This document shows positions 24,759 to 33,572 of a DNA stretch of 64,000 nt, in pieces. The stretch's first letter is position 1, and each line of letters begins with the position of its first letter. This DNA comes from CAVZTX01 sp963778375 (lineage in GTDB: Bacteria > Chloroflexota > Ktedonobacteria > Ktedonobacterales > Ktedonobacteraceae). The translations under genes and the position numbers were made by a program. The stretch lies in the NCBI GenBank assembly GCA_963778375.1, contig CAVZTX010000006.1, positions 186,001 to 250,000 on the forward strand. The letters are read 5' to 3'. Under the pieces are notes generated by a model. That model saw nothing but the letters and a program-made list of their open reading frames with translations, did no database searches and was not told the origin of the DNA.

Positions 24759-27620
24759 CTACACGTGGGCTTTGGCGGCGGCTTTTTCGACTTTGCGCCG
24801 CTTGGGCCGTTCGCGATGATTTTCCTCTTCTTTGGGTTTTTCCGCTTTGTCCAGGCCGCCTTCGAGCGCGGCGCCCAGGACCTGGCGGATGTCGGTGGCG
24901 TAGACGAAGGTCATCTGCTCGCGTAGCTCCTTGGGCAGGTCTTCCATGAGGTCCTGTTCGTTCTTTTTGGGCAGGATCACGGTGCGAATGCCGGAGCGGT
25001 AGGCGGCGAGCACTTTCTCTTTGACGCCGCCGATGGGCATGACTTTGCCACGCAGGGTGATTTCGCCGGTCATGGCGACGTCTGAGCGTACCTTGCGACC
25101 ACTGGCGAGGGAGACGAGTACGGTCACCATCGTCACGCCTGCCGAAGGGCCATCCTTGGGAATGGCTCCCGCGGGCACATGGATGTGGACGTTCTGGCCT
25201 TCGAAGACGTTACGAGGGAGGCCAAGCAATTCGGCGTTGGAACGCACGTAGCTGAGGGCGGCAATGGCCAATTCCTTCATCACGTCGCCGAGTTGGCCGG
25301 TGAGCGTCAACTGGCTGTCTTTGCCGGGCATGGCGGCGGCTTCGATGAAGATGATTTCGCCACCGACGGGCGTCCAGACGAGGCCGGTGGCGATGCCGGG
25401 ACGGTCGATGCGTTCGGCGGCTTCCTCAAAGAAACGTTGTCGACCGAGGTAGTCGGGCACTTGCTCGGAGGTCACATGGATGGGAGTCTCGCGGCCCTCG
25501 GTGATGGATTTGGCGACTTTGCGGCAGAGGGAGCCGATCTCGCGCTCGAGGTTGCGGACGCCGGCCTCGCGGGTGTAGTCGCGGGCGATGCGGCGTAGGG
25601 TGTCGTCATCGAGGGTGAGCTCGTCCGATTTCAGGCCGTTGGCTTCGAGCTGCTTGGGGAGGAGGTAGTTGCGGGCGATGTGGAGTTTCTGCTCTTCGGT
25701 GTAGCCGGTGAGTTCGAGGATTTCCATGCGGTCGCGCAACGGTGCGGGAATGGGTTCCAGGGCGTTGGCGGTGGCGATGAACATGACCCGAGAGAGGTCG
25801 AAGGGCAGGTCGAGGTAGTTGTCGCGGAAGTTATAGTTCTGTTCCGGGTCGAGCACTTCGAGCAGCGCTGAGGAGGGGTCGCCGCGCCAGTCGGCACCGA
25901 CCTTGTCCACTTCGTCGAGCATGATGACGGGGTCGTTGGTGTCAACGCGGCGCAGGGTTTGCAGGATACGGCCGGGCATGGCACCGATGTAGGTGCGGCG
26001 GTGACCGCGAATTTCGGCTTCATCACGAATGCCGCCGAGGGACATACGGGCGAATTTGCGGCCGAGGGCGCGGGCGATGGATTGGCCGAGCGAGGTTTTC
26101 CCGACGCCTGGCGGACCAACGAAGCAGAGGATGGGCTCGCGGTTGATCTGGCGCGTGGCTTCCTGCGAGACGAGCGGCTGCGTCGGGCGAATGTCCTCTA
26201 CTTCAACGCCGTTTTCGGTTGTTGCCATTTCTTTGCTGCGCTGTATTTGTTCGGCCATGCGTTCTTCCTTCAGACGGCGCACGGCGAGGTATTCGAGGAT
26301 GCGGTCTTTGATTTTTTCGAGGTCATAGTGGTCCTGGTCAAGTACCTTGCGGGCGTGTGGCACGTCGATCTTCTCGCCGGTGCTCTTGCTCCAGGGCAGG
26401 CTGGTGAGGAGTTCAAGATAGGTGCGAATGATGCTGTATTCGGGTGAGACCGTTGGCAACTTTTCAAGGCGGGAGAGCTCGCGGTTGGCTTCTTTGAGAG
26501 CCTCTTCGGGCAATTTGGCTTCATCGATTTTGCGGCGTAGCTCGTTGATGGTGGCTTGCTCTTCGCTCTCCTCACCGAGTTCGCGCTGGATGGCCTTGAG
26601 TTGTTCACGCAGCAGGTATTCACGCTGCAACTTACCCATTTCTTCCTGGGCGCTGTTCTGGATCTTCTTGCCGAGTTCGAGGATTTCGAGCTCGTGGGTG
26701 AGGTAGGTGCTCAGATGTTGCAGCTTTTCGCGTACAGAGTCGAGTTCAAGCAGTTTCTGGCGCAGTTCGAGGTCCATCTGCAGGAAGGTGGCGATGACGT
26801 AGACGACCTGGCGGGCTTCCTCCAGGTTCAATGTGGCGGCCGCTACCTCTTGGGGGACGGTCTGCACCAAGGCGACTAAGCGCTGGAAGTAGCCGATGAC
26901 GTTGCGCTTGATGGCCTCGGTCTCAGTGTCATCTTCCTGCGTGTCGGGTTTCATGGTGACGTGCGCGGCGAGATAGGGTTTCTCCTGCGTGAATTCGCCG
27001 ATAGCGACGCGTTCGAGGCCCTGCACGATGATTTGAATGGTGCCGTCGGGCATGCGGATCATGCGGGCGACACGCGAGACGGTGCCGATTTTGAAGATAT
27101 CGTCTGGCCCCGCCTGTTCCATGTCGGCGGATTTCTGGGCGACCAGCACGACCAGGCGGTCACCGCGCATGACTTCATCGATGAGGCGAATTGAGCGCTC
27201 CTGGCCGACGGCGAGCGGCTGGACGGAGAACGGGTAGATGACGGTGTCCTTGAGCGGCAAGACTGGCAAGATGTCGGGGATAGTGAGATGATCCTCTTCG
27301 TCATCGGAGTCGGAGTCGGAGGAGGAACGACTGGATGGATGGTCGTTGCGCCAGTTACGCTCGAAGCTCCTACGGCGGGCTGCGTGTTCAGTTGAGGATG
27401 GAGAACTCTCTGATGTGGGAGGTTGTTCGGCATCCGAGTCTTCACCTTCACGATCATCGTTTTCCATCTCTTGGCTGGTATCGTTGTTCTCAGTATGTTC
27501 ATCGGAGGCAACTGTAGGGGCAATCCCTTGTGGTCGGGAAGTCTCGGGGACTTCCTGCCCTTCATTTTCTGCTAGCTGCTCGTCTTTATCAAGTTCAAAT
27601 TGAGTGTTATTTTCTTCCAT
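24759..27620 (-). CDS. lon: ATP-dependent Lon protease
   Basis: A 953-residue Lon: a substrate-binding N-domain starting about residue 112 (LPVLPLKDTVIYPFSVQPL), a coiled middle, an AAA+ module with Walker A GPPGVGKTS and Walker B IMLDEVDKVG, and the Ser-Lys protease with KDGPSAGVTM and GGVKEKVLAAYRSG. It degrades misfolded and regulatory proteins. The first 110 residues are an unusual acidic, Ser-rich extension containing GQEVPETSRPQGIAPT, which is encoded by an interspersed repeat also found in the MFS gene. AGAAGG precedes the ATG. Hsp20 lies upstream on the same strand. Confidence 0.97.
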   Translation of the reverse strand: MEENNTQFELDKDEQLAENEGQEVPETSRPQGIAPTVASDEHTENNDTSQEMENDDREGEDSDAEQPPTSESSPSSTEHAARRRSFERNWRNDHPSSRSSSDSDSDDEEDHLTIPDILPVLPLKDTVIYPFSVQPLAVGQERSIRLIDEVMRGDRLVVLVAQKSADMEQAGPDDIFKIGTVSRVARMIRMPDGTIQIIVQGLERVAIGEFTQEKPYLAAHVTMKPDTQEDDTETEAIKRNVIGYFQRLVALVQTVPQEVAAATLNLEEARQVVYVIATFLQMDLELRQKLLELDSVREKLQHLSTYLTHELEILELGKKIQNSAQEEMGKLQREYLLREQLKAIQRELGEESEEQATINELRRKIDEAKLPEEALKEANRELSRLEKLPTVSPEYSIIRTYLELLTSLPWSKSTGEKIDVPHARKVLDQDHYDLEKIKDRILEYLAVRRLKEERMAEQIQRSKEMATTENGVEVEDIRPTQPLVSQEATRQINREPILCFVGPPGVGKTSLGQSIARALGRKFARMSLGGIRDEAEIRGHRRTYIGAMPGRILQTLRRVDTNDPVIMLDEVDKVGADWRGDPSSALLEVLDPEQNYNFRDNYLDLPFDLSRVMFIATANALEPIPAPLRDRMEILELTGYTEEQKLHIARNYLLPKQLEANGLKSDELTLDDDTLRRIARDYTREAGVRNLEREIGSLCRKVAKSITEGRETPIHVTSEQVPDYLGRQRFFEEAAERIDRPGIATGLVWTPVGGEIIFIEAAAMPGKDSQLTLTGQLGDVMKELAIAALSYVRSNAELLGLPRNVFEGQNVHIHVPAGAIPKDGPSAGVTMVTVLVSLASGRKVRSDVAMTGEITLRGKVMPIGGVKEKVLAAYRSGIRTVILPKKNEQDLMEDLPKELREQMTFVYATDIRQVLGAALEGGLDKAEKPKEEENHRERPKRRKVEKAAAKAHV
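27513..27561 (-). repeat. Palindromic repeat inside lon
   Basis: A reverse-orientation copy of the 48-bp unit at 16605-16652, with only a few differences. It encodes GQEVPETSRPQGIAPT in the Lon N-terminal extension. Confidence 0.9.
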
Positions 27621-27637
27621 ACGACCTTCTCAGTCCA

Positions 27638-27664
27638 GGGCAACAATGAATTGCGCCCCTACAT
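27638..27664. repeat. GGGCAA..TTGCGCCCC palindromic repeat
   Basis: GGGCAACAATGAATTGCGCCCC followed by tacat, in the 50-nt gap between hsp20 and lon. It resembles the copy at 30566-30588. Confidence 0.6.
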
Positions 27665-27670
27665 GTTATT

Positions 27671-28102
27671 TTATGCGGGTAATTTGGGTAAGTCTACCCA
27701 CAAGAAACCATTTTCGTAACGTGCCTTTACTTCCTCCCGGTCAATAGGTGAGGGAATAAATACTTCTACCCGAAACGGACCGTAGCGAATCTGTGCCTCG
27801 TGATAGTACAGATTGACTCCATGTTCGTGATCGTCATGCCGTATACCGCTGACGACAAGCGCATCCTCGTACAGGGTTACCTCGATATCCTCTTCGCGCA
27901 TGCCAGCGAGTTCGATTTTCACGGTCATCATTTGCGCAGACTCGTGAATATCGGCGAGCGGTCGCCATGTGACGGAACCCTGGATGCTCGCGTGTTGGCT
28001 TTGTCGTAAAGCGTCCTGTAATAGTTGGCGATAATGTCGTTCTAATTGCTGCTGTGATCCATCGGTGTAGCGATAGGTCACGTAGCGATAGCGCATTCGC
28101 AT
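27671..28102 (-). CDS. Small heat-shock protein, Hsp20 family
   Basis: A 143-residue alpha-crystallin-type holdase. The N-terminal arm is Gln/Arg-rich. The crystallin domain starts near WRPLADIHESAQMM, contains MREEDIEVTLYEDALVVSG, and ends in the family motif ARYENGFLWVDLPK. There is no clear C-terminal IxI tail. AGGA lies about 9 nt before the ATG. It sits directly upstream of lon in the same direction, a plausible stress-response pair of holdase and protease. Confidence 0.9.
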   Translation of the reverse strand: MRMRYRYVTYRYTDGSQQQLERHYRQLLQDALRQSQHASIQGSVTWRPLADIHESAQMMTVKIELAGMREEDIEVTLYEDALVVSGIRHDDHEHGVNLYYHEAQIRYGPFRVEVFIPSPIDREEVKARYENGFLWVDLPKLPA

Positions 28103-28476
28103 AGTTTATTTCCTTTTGAAGCCAGGGCAGGCACGGCGTTTCTTGAAAGACAGGCTGCAACGACACTCTCGTGTCTACCTTCGGTCAGCAGCCTAAAAGG
28201 CCCCTACAGTGCAAAACCTTGCATAAGGCGGATAGTCTATTGTATCTAAATTGAAGGGCGCTACGCAAGCCTCGCTCCTGTATGATAAAGAAAAAGGCAA
28301 AAGTCAAACGACTTGTCACGCGCTTGAGACTGTGTGGGCCGCTCCTGACCCCAGATGCGTTGAGCAAGATCGTTGTGTCTTTTGCCTGCTTGGGCGAGGT
28401 ATTGATAGGCGCTCCGCAAGCTCCGCTCCATTGATGCGCGCTTCGCTGAGGCTCCTACATAAACCTATGCAATCGA
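28103..28476. other. Intergenic region with degenerate repeats
   Basis: 374 nt upstream of hsp20. Two related copies of a short unit occur at 28256-28278 (gcgctacgcaagcctcgctcc) and 28407-28429 (gcgctccgcaagctccgctcc). I see no supported gene. The hsp20 promoter should lie near 28110-28180, but no clear boxes are seen. Confidence 0.5.
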
Positions 28477-28683
28477 TTAGCCTATGGAAAGGTCTTTCTC
28501 ACCGTCAGCGAGGGCTTTCTGACACTCTGGGCAGAGGTACTCAAACTCAGAGTGGCTATCTGAGAGCACATCGCTCTGGACAATACGAGCATACCGTAAA
28601 CGGGTTGCCTTGTTACACCTTGAGCAAGTGACATAGGTTTCTGAGACGGCGGTACGTCGGGTCCCCAGAACATCCTCCTGCAT
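28477..28683 (-). CDS. Small zinc-ribbon protein
   Basis: A 68-residue protein with two CxxC knuckles (VTCSRCNKATRL and YLCPECQKALADG) about 30 residues apart, a likely zinc ribbon. The ATG at 28683 has AGG 8 nt upstream; GTG 28692 is an alternative. It is probably cytosolic. No specific family was recognised and no operon partner is evident. Confidence 0.6.
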   Translation of the reverse strand: MQEDVLGTRRTAVSETYVTCSRCNKATRLRYARIVQSDVLSDSHSEFEYLCPECQKALADGEKDLSIG

Positions 28684-28940
28684 AACCGACACCTGCCTTT
28701 CTTTTCTGTTTCAAAGGGTGAATAATCGCACGACCCTTTTGATTATGGCACGAGAGCAACGAAAATGCAAGTTGGTTTGACGTGTTCCTAGCAATATGCT
28801 ACTATGTTTCTAGATACACCATTGTTCTTCACTGCTATTGAAAGGGTGCGATCAAGCAAGCCCTTCTGGCAATTGGAGCGCGTGATTTTTACACTATGTG
28901 CAGCCCGCCAGGACCGCACAACTACAAAGGCAAAAGACAA

Positions 28941-29429
28941 ATGGTCACGCAGGCAATTAAAAACTGGCTACGTAAACTCTTCGCTTGGTGGCCCTGGAAA
29001 CAGTCCACAGAGATAGAGCATATCCACGCCGCCAGTCCATTAAACAAAGGAACGACGCAAGGGGCAATAACACGTTCCACGATTGATGGAGTTGCATCTC
29101 AACCTCAATCCGGTATTGCTCAACGTCTTTCAACTATCGAGGAGTGGCCGGAGCGCACTGTAAACCCGCTGTCCCCACCACCTCCTCCGATGCCTCCTCC
29201 GGCTGCGAATGAACTTCCAGAGACACCTCTTCCACCACCATTGACTTCGTCTGCGAACAAGGCGGTCGATATATTTTCTTCAGATATGCCTTCTACTCCG
29301 GTTCCTATGCCTGACCGAGCACCGACTCCTGAGCAACAATTAGAATTTCTGCACTACTTGGTGAAGCGGGGTATCGTGAATGAAGGCTTTGAAGAGGGCA
29401 AGATACCGGAACAGTATAGAAGAGAATAG
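28941..29429 (+). CDS. Hypothetical Pro-rich protein with amphipathic N-terminus
   Basis: A 162-residue protein of no known family. Residues 1-18 (TQAIKNWLRKLFAWWPWK) form a basic, Trp-rich amphipathic segment that could bind membranes. The middle is proline-rich and probably disordered (LSPPPPPMPPPAANE). The C-terminus (TPEQQLEFLHYLVKRGIVNEGFEEG) is a likely folded helix. ATG 28941 has AAAGG about 13 nt upstream, a modest site. It is flanked by genes of the opposite strand. Confidence 0.5.
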   Translation: MVTQAIKNWLRKLFAWWPWKQSTEIEHIHAASPLNKGTTQGAITRSTIDGVASQPQSGIAQRLSTIEEWPERTVNPLSPPPPPMPPPAANELPETPLPPPLTSSANKAVDIFSSDMPSTPVPMPDRAPTPEQQLEFLHYLVKRGIVNEGFEEGKIPEQYRRE

Positions 29430-29492
29430 AGTGAACAATATAAGGTCAAGCTCAGTTTGGTCGCTAGTGTTGCCATTCCTGCTACTAGGATG

Positions 29493-29534
29493 TGTCATCC
29501 TGAGCGAAGAGAAGGATCTGCTCTCAGGATGACA
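29493..29534. repeat. TCATCCTGAG hairpin repeat
   Basis: TGTCATCCTGAG and its exact inverse CTCAGGATGACA enclose a loop with gcgaagagaaggatct. It is the same family as copies at 31369 and 42889. It lies between two convergent genes and may double as a terminator. Confidence 0.8.
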
Positions 29535-29543
29535 GCGTTCATT

Positions 29544-30536
29544 TTATTGCTCTGCCGCAATAAATCCTTGCGCCCTAGCATCTTCCTCGGAGACGAAGTA
29601 GACCAGATCTACCTCCTCAAGAGGCGTGTCCAGGGGATAGTAGAAGCGTGTACTGGCGACGCCCACAAACAGCGCGTCCGTCGGACGCTGCATCTTCTCT
29701 ACATCGATAACTGGCAACGTGGCAACGGCAGTGCCAATGTCATCAACGAGCAGAATTTTTCCTGCGGGGCGACCAGCATTTATATCACCATTCCAGGTAC
29801 CATTCTGCGGCAATTCGATAGGCTGATCCTCTTCCGTTTCCTGCTGTTGTACGACCTGCCGTCGCACAAATAGATAGGTGGTAACGCCCGCGGCAACAAG
29901 GCCAACAGCGAAGCCAACGATCATCCAGAAATTGCGATTCGGCTTGCGTGCGGGCTGTAGGAGATGTTCGCCACGCTCGACCAAATCTTCCGCAAACTTA
30001 CTACCCTGTTTGGCTATCCTGCGAGTAGCCTTACTACCGCGCTCGGCCAGTTCTTCGGTAAGCTTACCTCCACGTTTCGCCAGGTCTTGGGTTGCTCTGG
30101 TAGAAGCTTCCAGGGCTTCTTTCCCACGCTCGACAACTTCTTCAGTCACCTGCTCGCCGCGCTTGAGCATGTTTTGGCTCCATTTAGCGCTCGACTTGCG
30201 CAGCCGCTTGACAAGTTTGCGCCGCTGCTTAGCATTTTTACGTAGCGTCTTGCGTAACCGCTTGGCCTGAGCCTGTACCTGTTGTAGCTGTTTTGCCTGC
30301 TCTACAAGTAACTGGCGACTTTCCAGCATCATTTGATCCAGGCGTTGGCGTACTGTAGGTGCTAGAGTTTGTGGTGTATCCTGCTGCGTTTCAGCTTGTC
30401 CGCGCAGTATTTGCGAGCGCTCGCGTATCCGTTCTGTAATCGCATTGACGAGTGGACCCGCCAGGGTAAAGGTAAGTAAACCCACTCGCAGCCAGCGGTT
30501 TCCTTTTCGTTCGCTATTCGATTGTTCGGTGTTCAT
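29544..30536 (-). CDS. Membrane-anchored protein with 11-residue repeats
   Basis: A 330-residue protein. After a short N-terminal hydrophobic stretch (residues 16-32) come a basic coiled coil (60-120) and a run of 11-residue repeats at about 125-193, of the type KRGxKxxEExx (for example KRGGKLTEELA, ERGSKATRRIA, KQGSKFAEDLV). A transmembrane helix occupies 203-224. The C-terminal tail ends in a small domain (DALFVGVASTRFYYPL...VYFVSEEDARAQGF) that vaguely recalls short Ada-like or nuclease-associated modules without their Cys. Hendecad repeats of this kind form extended amphipathic or right-handed coiled helices. Function unknown. Confidence 0.6.
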   Translation of the reverse strand: MNTEQSNSERKGNRWLRVGLLTFTLAGPLVNAITERIRERSQILRGQAETQQDTPQTLAPTVRQRLDQMMLESRQLLVEQAKQLQQVQAQAKRLRKTLRKNAKQRRKLVKRLRKSSAKWSQNMLKRGEQVTEEVVERGKEALEASTRATQDLAKRGGKLTEELAERGSKATRRIAKQGSKFAEDLVERGEHLLQPARKPNRNFWMIVGFAVGLVAAGVTTYLFVRRQVVQQQETEEDQPIELPQNGTWNGDINAGRPAGKILLVDDIGTAVATLPVIDVEKMQRPTDALFVGVASTRFYYPLDTPLEEVDLVYFVSEEDARAQGFIAAEQ

Positions 30537-30565
30537 ATGGCCTCCCTACATTGGTGACATAAAAT

Positions 30566-30588
30566 AGGGCGCAATCAATGCGCCCTTC
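30566..30588. repeat. AGGGCGCAATCAATGCGCCCT palindrome
   Basis: A near-perfect inverted repeat (AGGGCGCA..TGCGCCCT) upstream of the hendecad-repeat protein, similar to the copy before lon at 27638. Confidence 0.65.
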
Positions 30589-30680
30589 CATCTGACATAC
30601 CTTTTAAGCACACAGGCTATAGTATGTCAGCTTGAAATACCCCATGTCAAGGAAGTCTGACTTCCCTATTTGGTTGCGAA

Positions 30681-31160
30681 TTAGAAATCCTCGATAGCAG
30701 CCTCGCTTAAGTTCAGTACGAGACGACAAAAGTGTAGCATTGCTGCCGCGTGTTCTAAATAAACTTCATCACCGGCATCCACCTGCTCGCTGGCAATAGC
30801 TCCACGGCGTAAGGCCCGAAGTACGATCATGACATCATCTTTGACGGACTCATCAAGTTCACCGCGCTGCATGAGGCGAATCACCTGGCGAACAATAGAA
30901 TCCACCTCGCGGCGCATTGAAGTGAGATCCGTCAACTCGAGATCGTCATCCTCGTCATCCTCACGACCTTCGCCCTCTTCTACACTACCATCGGCCCTAT
31001 CCCGAAATAATGCATCGGCTAACTGCCTGCGCCGTTTGACATCGCTTCGTAGAAGCTTCCGTCTCGTCAGGCGGGTTGCTGGGAGGTGAGTCTCGGGTTC
31101 TTCCTGCGTGACCCCTAGCTCACGTAGTAGTATGGCCAGTTCCTCTTGCCAGCCAGCCAT
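30681..31160 (-). CDS. Hypothetical acidic cytosolic protein
   Basis: A 159-residue protein of no recognised family. The N-terminus (GWQEELAILLRELGVTQEEP) is helical, a basic patch (RLTRRKLLRSDVKRRRQLADAL) follows, then a run of acidic residues (EGREDDEDDDLELTDL) and a helical C-terminal half. ATG 31160 has a strong GAGGAGG site, whereas the further upstream ATG at 31220 does not. It may share a transcript with the hendecad-repeat gene downstream. Confidence 0.65.
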   Translation of the reverse strand: MAGWQEELAILLRELGVTQEEPETHLPATRLTRRKLLRSDVKRRRQLADALFRDRADGSVEEGEGREDDEDDDLELTDLTSMRREVDSIVRQVIRLMQRGELDESVKDDVMIVLRALRRGAIASEQVDAGDEVYLEHAAAMLHFCRLVLNLSEAAIEDF

Positions 31161-31368
31161 AGAGCACCTCCTCTTTTGAAATTCACTCTTCCGTGTTGCT
31201 TTGTCCGCTCTCCTGGGCACTCAGAAACGAAGCCTGGAGCTAGATAAGCACCAGGAAGAATGAGAAGTCGTTTTTAAAATAACCGCAATTCACGGCCCGA
31301 AACCTTTCTCGAAGTGTAACACAGTGTGTCATGCTTGTAAATGCCTCTGAGCTTGACTAAAATATGAC

Positions 31369-31403
31369 GGCTGTCATCCTGAGTGAAGCGAAGGATGACA
31401 GCC
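31369..31403. terminator. TCATCCTGAG-type hairpin behind the prenyltransferase gene
   Basis: GGCTGTCATCCT/AGGATGACAGCC is a perfect 12-bp stem with an 11-nt loop, 29 nt after the prenyltransferase stop. No U-tract follows. It belongs to the interspersed family at 29493 and 42889, apparently reused as an RNA end or stabiliser. Confidence 0.5.
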
Positions 31404-31431
31404 GGTATCTCCGAATATCTATAGACAGTTG

Positions 31432-32619
31432 CTAGAGTGGCATATGAGGAAGCAGTGGCCAGAGTGCCGATAGAAACAGCGCAACAACGAGCCACAGCGT
31501 AAAGTAGGTCTCGACCTTCAATGTTTGGTGCATCACAAGATGTAAGCTCGCAGGCGCATCTGTGCGAAGGACACCTGTCACAGCGATAATCGCAGGAGGT
31601 AATGTCCACAAGGTGATAAGTATCAGGTGCGGCGCATGACGTGGTAGTCCCAGCGCAATGATGGTAGCGTACGCGCCTAGCAACAATATCACATAAAAGG
31701 CACGATTCATATGCAACCCCCCCAAGGAGGCAAGGGTATGCTTCTTGGCTTGCAGGTCGCTTTCAGTATCGCGCATATTATTTAGATGAATTATTGCCGT
31801 TGCCAGTAAACCAAGTGGAATGCTATAGAGCAGAACGATGCGGTCTATATGACCAGTCTGCACTATATACGCGCCTAGTGTGATGAATGGGCCGAAGATC
31901 AAAAAACTAACCAGTTCACCTAACGCTATTGAGGAGAGTGCGCGAGATGTTGCACTATAGAAGTACGCACACAGCAGCCCTATTAGCCCAAATACAAAAA
32001 CAAGTAATCCTCCAGATATCGCAACAAGCACCCCTACTAGCGCACCGAAGACTAGCAAAACCAATCCGAAGGAAAGGACGCGTGCAGGCTTAATCAGCCC
32101 TTGTTGAATCAGCCCCCCGGGACCAAGTGAGTTACTGGTATCGATCCCTTTGAGATAATCGTAGTAGTCGTTGACGAGATGCGCCCCGACTTGAAGGAGT
32201 ATTACAGCAATAAGTGTTGCCAGGAATCGCAAGACATGGAAATGCCCCAGAAAACTCTTGGGAGCTATGCTTTGCGTCCAGGCCAAAGCGCTGCCGACCA
32301 CAACGGGCATAATGGAGAGAGGTAAATACGCTGGCCGTATACCATCCCACCAGACAGAGAGCCATTCACCCATACTGCGGCGGTACTCTGAAGGTTGCAC
32401 AACAAGTGGTGCGGGCATAGTGACCGACCGTGTCGAAGCTACAGAATGGATGGAGACCTCCGGCTGAAGCGCACCGAGTGATTGCAATGATTCCAATGGA
32501 ATAGTTGGGACTTCCTCGGCCTGTACCGCATCAGCCGTGACAATTTGCGAAGAAGTTACAGCCTTTACTTTAGGTGCAGAAGGTCCACCGTCGTGATTGG
32601 TTGGGTCCTGGCTTTGCAT
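31432..32619 (-). CDS. UbiA-family prenyltransferase, MenA-like
   Basis: A 395-residue integral membrane prenyltransferase. The first allylic-diphosphate motif is NDYYDYLKGID and the second is NNMRDTESDLQAKKHTLA, with about eight membrane helices, matching 1,4-dihydroxy-2-naphthoate prenyltransferase (menaquinone synthesis). Residues 1-80 form a non-conserved, probably disordered extension. ATG 32619 has AGAGGGGGG upstream. No other men genes are nearby, so the exact substrate is inferred. Confidence 0.85.
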   Translation of the reverse strand: MQSQDPTNHDGGPSAPKVKAVTSSQIVTADAVQAEEVPTIPLESLQSLGALQPEVSIHSVASTRSVTMPAPLVVQPSEYRRSMGEWLSVWWDGIRPAYLPLSIMPVVVGSALAWTQSIAPKSFLGHFHVLRFLATLIAVILLQVGAHLVNDYYDYLKGIDTSNSLGPGGLIQQGLIKPARVLSFGLVLLVFGALVGVLVAISGGLLVFVFGLIGLLCAYFYSATSRALSSIALGELVSFLIFGPFITLGAYIVQTGHIDRIVLLYSIPLGLLATAIIHLNNMRDTESDLQAKKHTLASLGGLHMNRAFYVILLLGAYATIIALGLPRHAPHLILITLWTLPPAIIAVTGVLRTDAPASLHLVMHQTLKVETYFTLWLVVALFLSALWPLLPHMPL

Positions 32620-32740
32620 ACGCCCCCCTCTTGGCGCAGTGATGAGTGGCAAGGCCAACTCTCTGCCTATACATTTACATCATTAAAAAGCCCTATTATT
32701 GAGCATACGTTTAGTCACCATCTTTAGTATACAGTCTGCT

Positions 32741-33379
32741 TCAAGCATTTTGAAGTGCTTGCTGTAAAGCGAGCATTACATGCTGCAACTGCGCTTGTCC
32801 AACCGCAATGGTCAGGTCACCACGTGTCTTCTCAAGAATACCGCGTGCTGCATCCGTCGTACGCCGCAACCCACCGGTAATTGCATCAGGGAAATCAACA
32901 GTCGTGAGAAGGGCATAGATGTCGTCCATCTGACGTAAGAACGTTTCGCAACTCTCGATGTTCCCTCTACGCAATTGATCCAGTACATAACGCCTTAACT
33001 CCCCAATAGCCTCTCCCAGTCCATTAAGATAGGGTGCCCAGTCAATGGAAAGTTCATCCGCCAGGGGCAACGGGCAATTTTGCGTGAGAGCCGAGAACGT
33101 GGCTGCCTCGGCATATTCTTTCTGGGCATCTTGCACGAAGCCCGCGTAAAAGATATCCTGATGGTCGCGCAAGTCAACAGCCATCTCTTTAAGTAACGCT
33201 GAGGCCTGCCCTAGAAGTTCCGCCGCTCCCTGAGTTTCCTGGCGGTGCGTTGCACGAATACTATTGGCACAATATCGAATGGCGGTGCGCGACTTTGGCA
33301 ACGCTCGCTCACGTGCCGCATGCTTCAGCGCCAAATATTCAAGCGCTTCTCGTCCTGCTCTCTCTAAATTATCATTCAT
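32741..33379 (-). CDS. Translin family protein
   Basis: A 212-residue all-helical protein resembling translin: an N-terminal helix with LERAGREALEYLALKHAARE, SRTAIRYCANSIRATHR, the acidic YAGFVQDAQKEYAEAATF segment, DYLNGLGEAIGELRRYVLDQLRRG-like core, and a C-terminal VDFPDAITGGLRRTTDAARGILEKTRGDL. Eukaryotic translin forms octamers that bind single-stranded nucleic acid and, with TRAX, cleave RNA. Bacterial members are rare. ATG 33379 follows GGGGAG. No TRAX-like partner is visible. Assignment is from remembered motif order. Confidence 0.75.
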   Translation of the reverse strand: MNDNLERAGREALEYLALKHAARERALPKSRTAIRYCANSIRATHRQETQGAAELLGQASALLKEMAVDLRDHQDIFYAGFVQDAQKEYAEAATFSALTQNCPLPLADELSIDWAPYLNGLGEAIGELRRYVLDQLRRGNIESCETFLRQMDDIYALLTTVDFPDAITGGLRRTTDAARGILEKTRGDLTIAVGQAQLQHVMLALQQALQNA

Positions 33380-33538
33380 GCTATCTCCCCTTTCCTCTTT
33401 CATGGTGCACCCAAGTGTATCACAGTACAGTCCCAAACGATAGAGTGGTCGAGAGGTTGTTAAAATAGAAGGGCGGGGTCTATCTGAGATCTGAACTCAT
33501 CTGGCTACCTTCTTACAACAGAAAGTTCCCTCCTGATA

Positions 33539-33566
33539 TTGAAACTCCTATCGTATAGGGTATAAT
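33539..33566 (+). promoter_or_regulatory. Sigma-70-type promoter without a downstream gene
   Basis: TTGAAA (33539-33544), 16-nt spacer, TATAAT (33561-33566). Transcription would begin near 33573 on the plus strand, but no convincing coding frame follows. Confidence 0.6.
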
Positions 33567-33572
33567 GCTACT

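Noticed and set aside
29544..30536. Ada-like metal-binding C-terminal domain
   Set aside because: The segment has a suggestive layout but lacks the Cys residues that define it.
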